A stretch of DNA of 57,314 nt, from positions 1 to 57,314 of the forward strand of contig MWTC01000054.1 of the NCBI GenBank assembly GCA_002066995.1. Direction: 5' to 3'. Under the pieces are notes generated by a model, which saw nothing but the letters and a program-made list of their open reading frames with translations, was not told the DNA's origin and did no database searches. Numbering within the stretch: the stretch's first letter is position 1; every line of letters begins with the position of its first letter. Origin of the DNA: Sphingobacteriales bacterium UTBCD1. GTDB lineage: Bacteria > Bacteroidota > Bacteroidia > Chitinophagales > Chitinophagaceae. This document shows, one piece after another, positions 44,742 through 52,930 of the stretch. A program made the translations under genes and the position numbers.

Positions 44742-45154
44742 AAATGCAATTTTATGAAATTATAATTTAAAAAATTGTGCCGGCAGTAGTTTTTGTGTTA
44801 AGAAGATATGCACAATAACAAAATGTTTACAGATTACCATGCTTTGTGGTAACAGTTTTTTTAAGGTATCAGGATTTTGAAAACGGTAAGGGAGTTTTTC
44901 AGAATTTTTTGTTGAAACAGCCAGTATATATGAAGATTTCAGTGCCAAGCAAAATTCATTTCTCCACATTATCTTAAAAATTGGGGAAAACCAAAACGGG
45001 CAATGTTTTTGAGGGTAGAATACTGTAAATTCGCCGCTAATTATTTTGAAAATTATACCGGTGCATTTATTACTAATCATTGCTGTATCGAAAGCAGCTT
45101 TGATGAGCCGTATAGTAGTTTATAGAAAAATGCATTTGTAACCCTGGAAATTTT
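44742..45154. other. Intergenic region upstream of smc
   Basis: About 410 bases. A 106-codon minus-strand frame (44760-45080) has no recognisable features and is probably chance. The smc promoter should lie in the last 60 bases (TGCATTTG at 45131-45138 is the nearest approach to the -7 consensus), but I cannot define it. Confidence 0.35.
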
Positions 45155-48100
45155 ATGCGTTTAAAATCACTTGAGATCAAAGGCTTTAAAAGTTTTGCCG
45201 ATAAGACTATTGTAAACTTTGATGATAACATTACCGGCATTGTTGGCCCCAATGGTTGCGGTAAAAGTAATATTGTGGACAGCATCCGCTGGGTGATTGG
45301 TGAACAAAAGATCAGCCACCTGCGCAGTGAGAACCTGGAAAGCCTGGTGTTCAATGGTTCAAAGACACGCAGCAGCAGCGGCCTTGCCGAAGTAAGCCTG
45401 ACTTTTGAAAACACCCGTAACCTGTTACCGACAGACTTCAGCACTGTTACCATTACCCGTAAATTTTATAAAAGCGGTGAAAGCGAATACCGGCTCAACG
45501 ATGTGCAGTGCCGCCTGAAAGACATTCAAAATCTTTTCTTGGATACCGGGATATCTACCGACAGTTATGCCATTATTGAGTTGGGCATGGTGGATGATCT
45601 GATCAAGGATAAGGAAGGAAGCCGCCGCCGAATGCTGGAGCAGGCTGCCGGTATTTCAATTTATAAAACAAGAAAAAAAGAAGCAAAGCTGAAACTGGAT
45701 GCTACGGAGCAGGACCTGGCCCGTATTGAAGATCTGTTGTTTGAAATAAACAATCAGCTGAAATCGCTGGAAAGCCAGGCCAGGAAAGCTGAGAAATATT
45801 ATGAGGTAAAGAAAGATTATCGTGATGTTAGTATTGAGCTTGCGAAAGCTGCATTGGAAAGTTTCAACATCACGTATAAAGAATTGAATCTTCAGCATGA
45901 AGCGGAGATGGATAAAAAAGTCAAAGTTGAAGCTGAGATTGCAACGGAAGAAGCTGCCTTGGAACAGGAGAAGCTGGAATTTGTGGAAAAGGAAAAAGAG
46001 CTTCAGGCCATGCAGCATGCATTCAATGACCTGTTGCAGTCAGTCCGTAGCAAGGAAAATGAAAAAAATCTCGCCGCACAACACTTAGAACATCTGAAGG
46101 AAAAGGAAAATGACCTGAAAGAATTTCTTCAGAAGGCAGGCGGGCAGTTAAAAGGTATAGAAGAGAGCCTTGGATTTACACATCAGCAGATAGGAGAGGA
46201 GGAAAAAATGCTGAATGGCCTGAATGAACAACTGGATGAGTTTCGCAGGCAGGTGGATGCAAAGAGAAATGTACTGGATGATAAACGGCATTCAGTGGAT
46301 ATGCTCCGTAATGAACAACAGCAGGTGCAGCGCAACCAGTTTGATGCTGAGAAAAAAGTGGTGGTGGCTGATACATCAGTGCAAAACCTGCAGCGTATCA
46401 TCACACAAATCGAAGAAGAAAGAAAATTACGGGAGCAACAACGTCATCAGCTGGACCAGGAAAGAATTCTGAAAGAAAAAGAACTGAAGATTAAGCAGGT
46501 GGACCTGGAGCAACTGCAGAAGCACAGGGATAATACACAGGAGCAGATTCTGCAAGCACAGGCTGCATTGGAAGAACTTCGCAATAAGCTGGCCGTTGAG
46601 GGACGTAAGCTGGATGCTAAAAAAAATGAACAAGCCCTGCTGAAAAGCATGATTGACTCGATGGAAGGATACCCGGAGAGTGTGAAATTTTTACATAACA
46701 ATAGCGGATGGAATTACAGTTCGCCCATTTTGTCTGATATTATTTATGTAAAAGAAGAGTACCGGGCTGCTTTGGAAAATGTATTGGAGCCATACCTGAA
46801 TTACTATGTGGTGAATGACTGGCATGAAGGAATGCAGGCGATCCGTTTGCTGGATGAGAATAAAAAAGGGAAAGCTAATTTCTTTTTAATGGACAGGATC
46901 AACAGGTCAGGCAGTATGCATTTTCATTCTATCGGGGGAACCATTCCCGCATTGAATGTGGTGGAAGTGGATGAAAAATACAGAAGGTTAGCAGAACATT
47001 TATTAAATAATGTATTCATTGCAGAAAATGATGAAGTGCTGAATACAGAAGAAGGACATGTAATCATTGAGAAAAACGGAAGATATGTGAAAGGAAAATT
47101 TTCACTGAGCGGCGGCAGCATAGGAATGATCGAAGGAAAAAAGATCGGCAGAGTGAGAAACCTGGAAAAACTGCAGGAAGAAATAATTTCGCAGGAGTCG
47201 GTGGTGGAATTGCTCCGGTCTGAGATCCAGGAAAGACAAAACGAAGTAACGGCCTTTAATGAAGAATTACGGGGTTCTGCAATTGAAAATACCGAATCTG
47301 AAATTCAACAACTCAACAATAGTGTATTTTCCCTCCATAATAAGCTGGAAAACCTGCACTCCATGCAGACCGGCAGCCTGCAACGGTATGAAGAACTGAA
47401 TTTACAGATGAAGCAAACGTACAGTTCGGTAGAAGGTGTGAGAAAGCAATTGCAGGAGTACAATGTCGAATTGCAGGTAATAGCTGCAAAGCTGAATGAA
47501 GCTAATGAGTCTTTTAAAGCAGCAGAAACCGGCTATAATGATGCCTTGCGCCAGTTCAATGATTTCAACCTGACCGTAACAAAACAACAAAGCAAGATCA
47601 ATGCACTGAAGCAGGAACAGGAATTTAAAAATAATCAGCTCAATGATCTGAAACTTCAGATCGGAGAAAATACAAATCAACATGCGGAAACGGAGAGCAA
47701 CATAAACAATTCGCAGCAGGTTTTGGGAGAACTGACTGAATCGCTTGCCTTGTTACTTACAGGCAAAGAGGAAGAAGAACGTAAACTGAACGAGGCCGAC
47801 CAGCACTACTATAATTTCAGAAACAGGTTGAGTGATAAAGAAAGTGAATTGCGTCACCGCACCAAGGAAAAAGAGCAGACTGAACATTTACTCGGTGAAA
47901 TAAAGGATCAGTTGAATGATGTGAAACTGCAATTGTCAGGAATGAAGGAACGGCTGAATGTGGAGTTTAAAGTGAACCTTGAAGAGATCATTGATGAGCC
48001 ACGTATCACGGATATGCCGATAGATGAACTGCAGGAGAAAGTGGACCGCATGAAAAAACGACTGGAAAATCTTGGTGAAGTGAATCCTACCGCTATTGAA

Positions 48101-48682
48101 GCGTTCACCGAAATGAAGAAACGTTATGAATTCATTGTAGAACAAAAGAATGACCTGGTGACTGCTAAAGAAAGTTTGCTGAAAACAATAGAGGAAGTGG
48201 AAGCTACTGCCAACCAGAAATTCCTGGATACCTTTCACAAAGTCAGGGATAATTTCCAGAGAGTGTTTACATCGTTGTTTACCGAAGATGATCAATGCGA
48301 CCTCATTCTGGAAAATCCGGAGAATCTTGCAGAAACAGGTGTTGATGTGATTGCAAAACCAAAAGGGAAACGACCCACATCATTGACTCAGTTGAGCGGG
48401 GGAGAGAGAACTTTGACCGCCACCGCTTTGTTGTTTGCGATATACCTGATTAAGCCTGCACCTTTCTGCATTTTGGATGAAGTAGATGCACCGCTGGATG
48501 ATGCAAACGTCGGTAAATTCACCAATATGATCAGGGAGTTCAGTGAAAACTCGCAGTTTATAATCGTTACACACAATAAGATGACCATGAGTACGGTGGA
48601 TGTGATCTATGGGGTTACTATGCAGGAGCCGGGTGTAAGCAAATTAGTTCCTGTGGATTTCAGGGCATTGAGTGAGAACTAA
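45155..48682 (+). CDS. smc: Chromosome segregation protein SMC
   Basis: This 1175-residue ATPase forms the core of the bacterial condensin. It has the N-terminal Walker A GIVGPNGCGKSNIVDSI (about 28-44) and DIQNLFLDTGISTDSYAII. A long coiled coil follows at about 170-500. The hinge lies at about 505-670 with GGTIPALNVVEVDEKYRRLA and FSLSGGSIG. A second coiled coil runs at about 680-1020. The C-terminal head carries the signature TQLSGGERTLTATALLFAI and Walker B FCILDEVDAPLDDANV. Length and order match bacterial SMC. It stands alone, without scpA or scpB nearby. Confidence 0.96.
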   Translation: MRLKSLEIKGFKSFADKTIVNFDDNITGIVGPNGCGKSNIVDSIRWVIGEQKISHLRSENLESLVFNGSKTRSSSGLAEVSLTFENTRNLLPTDFSTVTITRKFYKSGESEYRLNDVQCRLKDIQNLFLDTGISTDSYAIIELGMVDDLIKDKEGSRRRMLEQAAGISIYKTRKKEAKLKLDATEQDLARIEDLLFEINNQLKSLESQARKAEKYYEVKKDYRDVSIELAKAALESFNITYKELNLQHEAEMDKKVKVEAEIATEEAALEQEKLEFVEKEKELQAMQHAFNDLLQSVRSKENEKNLAAQHLEHLKEKENDLKEFLQKAGGQLKGIEESLGFTHQQIGEEEKMLNGLNEQLDEFRRQVDAKRNVLDDKRHSVDMLRNEQQQVQRNQFDAEKKVVVADTSVQNLQRIITQIEEERKLREQQRHQLDQERILKEKELKIKQVDLEQLQKHRDNTQEQILQAQAALEELRNKLAVEGRKLDAKKNEQALLKSMIDSMEGYPESVKFLHNNSGWNYSSPILSDIIYVKEEYRAALENVLEPYLNYYVVNDWHEGMQAIRLLDENKKGKANFFLMDRINRSGSMHFHSIGGTIPALNVVEVDEKYRRLAEHLLNNVFIAENDEVLNTEEGHVIIEKNGRYVKGKFSLSGGSIGMIEGKKIGRVRNLEKLQEEIISQESVVELLRSEIQERQNEVTAFNEELRGSAIENTESEIQQLNNSVFSLHNKLENLHSMQTGSLQRYEELNLQMKQTYSSVEGVRKQLQEYNVELQVIAAKLNEANESFKAAETGYNDALRQFNDFNLTVTKQQSKINALKQEQEFKNNQLNDLKLQIGENTNQHAETESNINNSQQVLGELTESLALLLTGKEEEERKLNEADQHYYNFRNRLSDKESELRHRTKEKEQTEHLLGEIKDQLNDVKLQLSGMKERLNVEFKVNLEEIIDEPRITDMPIDELQEKVDRMKKRLENLGEVNPTAIEAFTEMKKRYEFIVEQKNDLVTAKESLLKTIEEVEATANQKFLDTFHKVRDNFQRVFTSLFTEDDQCDLILENPENLAETGVDVIAKPKGKRPTSLTQLSGGERTLTATALLFAIYLIKPAPFCILDEVDAPLDDANVGKFTNMIREFSENSQFIIVTHNKMTMSTVDVIYGVTMQEPGVSKLVPVDFRALSEN

Positions 48683-48794
48683 GTTTTGAGCAGAAAAAAC
48701 AGGAGAAATTAAATCCTGATACAAAACCACTGCTGAAAGCGGCGCAGAACAGCACCTAACAAATGAAATTTGTTGTAATCCTAATATTAACGGG

Positions 48795-49061
48795 CTATTG
48801 TTCTATTGTAAAGTCTTGAAATTCTTCACGGCGTTGCTTCTGCCTTTTAATAAGATCGGCTTTGACTTTGTGTACAAAAGCTGAGCCCAGCAAATAAAGG
48901 CCGGTGTTAATCACAACTGCTATTCCGGCAGCCCAAAGGTACCAGTTTTGTTTTTCCACCCCTGCTATGACACTATAATATATCAAAAAAATACCGGCGG
49001 CTACAAATATTATTCCTTCCAAAAGGTTCGTTATGTACTTGTCATAATGTTTGCTTCGCAT
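48795..49061 (-). CDS. Hypothetical two-helix membrane protein
   Basis: This 88-residue protein has two predicted membrane helices (about 13-32 and 40-62) and a charged, basic cytoplasmic tail (KVKADLIKRQKQRREEF). I recognise no family. ATG start and amphipathic layout look genuine. It is convergent with smc. Function unknown. Confidence 0.7.
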   Translation of the reverse strand: MRSKHYDKYITNLLEGIIFVAAGIFLIYYSVIAGVEKQNWYLWAAGIAVVINTGLYLLGSAFVHKVKADLIKRQKQRREEFQDFTIEQ

Positions 49062-49156
49062 AAATTTTTGAGATTATTATAAATGGCGGGCAAAATACAA
49101 CAAAAATCTTTTGTTAAATAATGAGGGATATGTTTTTTTGATTTATTTGGGGTGGG

Positions 49157-49164
49157 TAATTTTG
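49157..49164 (+). promoter_or_regulatory. -7 element upstream of the peroxiredoxin-like gene
   Basis: TAATTTTG matches TAnnTTTG, 19 bases before the ATG at 49184. A TTTG lies at 49137-49140, 16 bases upstream, slightly closer than the usual spacing. Confidence 0.45.
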
Positions 49165-49183
49165 AAATTACAAACGTAATTGA

Positions 49184-49768
49184 ATGCGTTATTTCCTTTC
49201 GGTGGCAGCCTTCTTATTTATTTTGCCCGGTGCATATGCACAAAAAACTCCGGAAGGCTTATTTATAAATTCCAAAGCGCCTGATTTCCGTGCCAAAGAT
49301 CAATCAGGACTTGAAATCCATTTGAAAAGCCTGCTGAAAAAGGGAAAGGTTGTTCTGTTATTTTACCAGGGGCAATGGTCTCCTTATTGCAACAACGAAC
49401 TAAGAAGATTTAATGATTCGTTGCAGCAGATCATTGCCAAAGGGGCAACCCTCGTGGCAGTGACGCCGGAAAAACCCGAAAGCATCATGAAAACTATTGA
49501 AAAAACATCAGCTTCTTTTTCCATCCTGAGCGATGAAGGATTGAAAATAATGAAAGCCTATGACGTGGCCTATGAAGTGGATGAAAATACATTGACACGT
49601 TATCGAAACACCGGCATTAACCTGGAAGGGAATAATGGGAAAAACGGGAATTTTCTGCCGGTCCCTGCAACTTATATTATTGATAAGGAGTCAACGATCA
49701 CCTACCGCTATTTTGAGCCAAATTTTAAAAAAAGGCCAAGCATAAAAGAGATATTGCAGAATTTGTAA
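49184..49768 (+). CDS. Exported peroxiredoxin-like (AhpC/TSA) thioredoxin-fold protein
   Basis: This 194-residue protein has a signal peptide (about 1-19, ending GAYAQ) and an AhpC-TSA fold (PF00578). The thioredoxin-fold active site reads GQWSPYCNNEL: the usual first Cys of the W-C-P-Y-C pattern is Ser, leaving only the second Cys. TLVAVTPEKPESI and FSILSDEGLKIMKAYDV follow as in peroxiredoxin-like proteins, and PATYIIDKESTITYRYF is the cis-Pro strand. A one-Cys mechanism or non-catalytic role is possible. It is convergent with the BNR-repeat gene. Confidence 0.87.
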   Translation: MRYFLSVAAFLFILPGAYAQKTPEGLFINSKAPDFRAKDQSGLEIHLKSLLKKGKVVLLFYQGQWSPYCNNELRRFNDSLQQIIAKGATLVAVTPEKPESIMKTIEKTSASFSILSDEGLKIMKAYDVAYEVDENTLTRYRNTGINLEGNNGKNGNFLPVPATYIIDKESTITYRYFEPNFKKRPSIKEILQNL

Positions 49769-49788
49769 ATGGGCTGTGCTGATTCAAT

Positions 49789-50832
49789 TTATTTCATGAT
49801 GAGTCTGGCAATGGTACCATTATTACCTGCTAAATAAAATGCGGTGCCCAGTTTGGAACTACGGCATACATTGAAACTTTGTTTACTGATCCATTTCCAG
49901 TTTTTCCCGGCATCTGAAGAATAGTCCACTCCATTCAAGCCGCAGCTGAGTACAATATTTTTTGAGTAATATTCTACACAGCTTCTGTAGCCGTGTGGAG
50001 GGGTTTCCGGGGCAGTCCATGTTTTCCCGCCGTCATTCGTGTAGTAACAATTTTTTTCTTCTGAATCAGCGTTGTTAAAATCTCCCCCTACTACGATCAT
50101 CTTTTTTCCGCCGTTTAATTTTTTATTGTCCCAGACTGCAATGGAATTAGCACCGGTGGATTCTTTTCCCTGAATCAGCGGGAGAACTACCGGTGCATTT
50201 TTGGTGAATAATCTTGATCTGGTTCCGCCGCTAACAAAAACAGCTTCATCTCTGTCCAGTGGACGGATATTGGTTCCGCTGGCTGCAAAACAAGCTTCAC
50301 CGCTGTCTGCTGCCGGTCGTTTTTCGAAAGGAATATCCTGCCATGTGTCTCCGCCATTAAAAGTTCTTGAAATAAAGAATTTTCCATCAACAGGATCACC
50401 TATTACAATTCCGGCTTGTTCATTCCAGAAATCCATCGCATCGAGGAACATTCCTTTTGTTTTATTTTCATAGACTACTTTCCATGTTTTTCCGCCGTCA
50501 ATTGTTTTTAAAATATATGCAGGTTCGCCCACAGCCATGATGAGGGCAGTTGCCCCATCAAATGCTTCAATATCACGGAAATCAGATTTTTCAAAACCCG
50601 TCACACGCATCCAGTCCCATGTTTTTCCTCCATCTATGGATTTGCCTACAGTACCATTACTGCCGCTTACCCAAACCACGTTGTCGTTTATCACACTTAA
50701 CCCCCTGATACTGGTTTTTGTGCCGGAAGTTAAAATCTCAACTCCAGGCTGCTTATGATTTTGATTTCCCATGAAACCCGATAAGAGAACTGAAAATAAT
50801 AACGGTGAGATGATTTTTAATAAATACTTCAT
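49789..50832 (-). CDS. Exported BNR/Ycf48-like beta-propeller protein
   Basis: This 347-residue protein has an N-terminal signal (about 1-20) and repeated BNR/Asp-box-like units: GKSIDGGKTWDWM, LKTIDGGKTWKVV, SRTFNGGDTWQDI, YTNDGGKTWTAPE and YSSDAGKNWKWI. The spacing fits a six- or seven-bladed propeller like Ycf48 or the WD40/YVTN/BNR group. The Bacteroidota relatives are often labelled oxidoreductases without evidence. It may bind a partner protein or sugar on the cell surface. No enzymatic residues can be named. Confidence 0.85.
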   Translation of the reverse strand: MKYLLKIISPLLFSVLLSGFMGNQNHKQPGVEILTSGTKTSIRGLSVINDNVVWVSGSNGTVGKSIDGGKTWDWMRVTGFEKSDFRDIEAFDGATALIMAVGEPAYILKTIDGGKTWKVVYENKTKGMFLDAMDFWNEQAGIVIGDPVDGKFFISRTFNGGDTWQDIPFEKRPAADSGEACFAASGTNIRPLDRDEAVFVSGGTRSRLFTKNAPVVLPLIQGKESTGANSIAVWDNKKLNGGKKMIVVGGDFNNADSEEKNCYYTNDGGKTWTAPETPPHGYRSCVEYYSKNIVLSCGLNGVDYSSDAGKNWKWISKQSFNVCRSSKLGTAFYLAGNNGTIARLIMK

Positions 50833-51210
50833 ATACTCGGCAGATTATACGGACAAAGTAAATAGTTAATTTGATATTTCCGAAGTACCGGGGTATTCAT
50901 TTTAATCTTTTTCTAATAAGCAAACACCTTATTTTACAGTTCCGGATATTTTGTTATTCTTCGGAAAATCAAATGCCTGTTCACCGGTATGATTGTTTTA
51001 CACATAAGTGGATATTTAATTACCATTATTAAGGCCGCAAGTAGGATTTTGCTTAATATTTGTATCATTGATAAAAGGAAAAATAAAGAATTTGCCGCAA
51101 CGAAAATTACAAAATGAAATTATTTGATTCAGCAGAAGTGTTTTACTTGACTTTCGTAAGCTGATGTAAAATTAATAGTCGTATTTTTATCAACCATTAA
51201 TTCTCGTTTT
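50833..51210. other. Divergent intergenic region without recognised feature
   Basis: About 380 AT-rich bases between the BNR-repeat gene and the repeat lipoprotein gene. Both start codons face outward, so promoters for both must lie here. The clearest near-match is TTACTTTG on the minus strand just upstream of the BNR gene. No RNA gene was seen. Confidence 0.35.
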
Positions 51211-52845
51211 ATGAGACAATTTTTATCCTATCTTTTAGTGATAAGTACCTTTATCCTGGTTCATTCCTGCCAGAAAGAAGTGAGTCTTGAAATTGAACAT
51301 ACCCCTTCACAGGGTTCCCTGCAAAATGATGCCAACGGTAATTGTCTTCCCAAAAAATTAAATGGGGCTTTTATTGCCGGTGTTGCTTTGGTACCGGATT
51401 CCAATACCCTGCAGGTAACAGTTAATGTGACTAAGACCGGATCCTATTCTATTTCTTCTGATACCATCAACGGATATTACTTTAAATCCACCGGAATTTT
51501 TTCAACAACCGGGGTTGTGCAGGTCACTTTGAAAGGGAATGGTAACCCACTGACGAATGGTGTCAATAATTTTACAATAAGTTACGGTTCGTCTTCCTGT
51601 ATTTTCCCCGTATCTGTTCTGCCGGCCGGTTCCGGGCCTTCAATTTTTACTCTGGCAGGTTCGCCCGGTAATTGTACCGGGGCTGTTGTAAATGGTGTTT
51701 ATGTGACCGGTGTTGCACTTAGTTTCAATAATACAGTAACAATAACTGTTAATGTAACCAAGATCGGCTCATATAATATTACAACGAGTTTCCAGGGAAT
51801 GACTTTTTCGGGAAGCGGAGTTTTTTCCACAACAGGAGCACAAACAGTGACATTGAATGGTTCCGGCACGCCTGTAACAGCAGGCGTCAACACAATACCG
51901 ATCACTGCGGGGTCAACCTCCTGCAGTTTCCAGGTTAATGTTACAAGCCCTGCTGCAGGTACCATATCTTGCGGATCTGCTGTTCTCAGCGGGTTGTATG
52001 TTGTGAATACAACTTTGACACCGGGAGATTCTGTGATATTGCAGGTTAATGTTACTACTGCAGGAGCGTATAACATTTCCACAAATACTGTCAATGGATT
52101 TGGTTTTTCCGGTTCCGGCCAGTTTGCCACTACCGGTACTCAGAATGTAACACTAACCGGAACTGGTACTCCAAACTCAATTGGTAATGCAACGTTTACT
52201 GTAACTTTTGGCGGCAGCAATTGTAATTTCCCGGTTAATGTAAAGGATATTGATTATTTCCCCCGAACAGTAAACAGTAACTGGAGTTATGAAACTAATA
52301 ATAATGCCAGTGATTCATTGCAGTTACATGTGATTCCAAATACGTTTAGCCTTTCCGGAAATACATATAATATTTTTATGGTAACCAATGGCCCGGTTAC
52401 AGATACTTTTGGTTATTATCGCAGGAATGCAAACGACTATTATATTTATGAGGATATAAGTTATTTTGGTTTTGATAACCCTGTATGGGGTGAATATATT
52501 TTTCTGAAGGATGCACCGGCAGGCACCACGTGGACCTCCAATTCATTTTCAGGCACAGTCCAGGGAAACCCGGTGACAGTCCGCATCCGGTTTACGATCA
52601 ATACACCAAGAGATGTTTCTACTTCAATAACATCTTCAACAGGAACCAGGAATTATTATAATACTATTGTAGTAAAAGAAGAACTTGAAGGATATGATGG
52701 TACAAACTGGTCTTCTCTTACTTCATCCGTTGGATATATTCTTGATTATTATGCAAGGAATGTAGGAATGATACTGAAAGAATTTTACAATGGATCCGGA
52801 ACAATGAGCGGGATGCTTACGTTGCGGCGTTCTGTTGTTTATTAA
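51211..52845 (+). CDS. Surface lipoprotein with three tandem beta-rich repeats
   Basis: This 544-residue protein has a lipoprotein signal ending LVHSC (Cys20). Three homologous units of about 91 residues lie at residues 45-136, 155-245 and 254-344. Each unit starts with Cys and carries VTVNVTKTGSY-like, GSGVFSTTG-like and VTLNGSGTP-like segments. Each ends in SSC/TSC/SNC followed by F-(P/Q)-V; paired cysteines 45/130, 155/238 and 254/338 could form disulfides. The last 200 residues are a distinct domain beginning with YFPRTVNSNWSYETN. No enzymatic motif is visible. Composition rich in Thr, Ser, Gly and Asn suggests an extracellular binding or adhesin-like protein. Confidence 0.88.
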   Translation: MRQFLSYLLVISTFILVHSCQKEVSLEIEHTPSQGSLQNDANGNCLPKKLNGAFIAGVALVPDSNTLQVTVNVTKTGSYSISSDTINGYYFKSTGIFSTTGVVQVTLKGNGNPLTNGVNNFTISYGSSSCIFPVSVLPAGSGPSIFTLAGSPGNCTGAVVNGVYVTGVALSFNNTVTITVNVTKIGSYNITTSFQGMTFSGSGVFSTTGAQTVTLNGSGTPVTAGVNTIPITAGSTSCSFQVNVTSPAAGTISCGSAVLSGLYVVNTTLTPGDSVILQVNVTTAGAYNISTNTVNGFGFSGSGQFATTGTQNVTLTGTGTPNSIGNATFTVTFGGSNCNFPVNVKDIDYFPRTVNSNWSYETNNNASDSLQLHVIPNTFSLSGNTYNIFMVTNGPVTDTFGYYRRNANDYYIYEDISYFGFDNPVWGEYIFLKDAPAGTTWTSNSFSGTVQGNPVTVRIRFTINTPRDVSTSITSSTGTRNYYNTIVVKEELEGYDGTNWSSLTSSVGYILDYYARNVGMILKEFYNGSGTMSGMLTLRRSVVY

Positions 52846-52930
52846 TAGGGGCATAATACTGAAAAGTGGTTGGCAACTGAAAATTTATCAAGTGCATTTT
52901 CAATAATCAGTTTTCGGTCCATTGAATTTC

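Noticed and set aside
44760-45080. A 106-codon minus-strand ORF upstream of smc
   Set aside because: No recognisable features, a low-complexity composition and no promoter or ribosome binding signal; probably chance.
45656-46018. A 120-codon minus-strand ORF within smc
   Set aside because: It is an antisense reading of the lysine- and glutamate-rich coiled-coil region, which gives artificial Phe/Leu-rich frames.
51345-52245. CRISPR-like repeat array
   Set aside because: The periodic similarity comes from three coding repeats of about 300 bases in a lipoprotein gene, not from short repeats with unique spacers. No CRISPR array was seen anywhere in the window.
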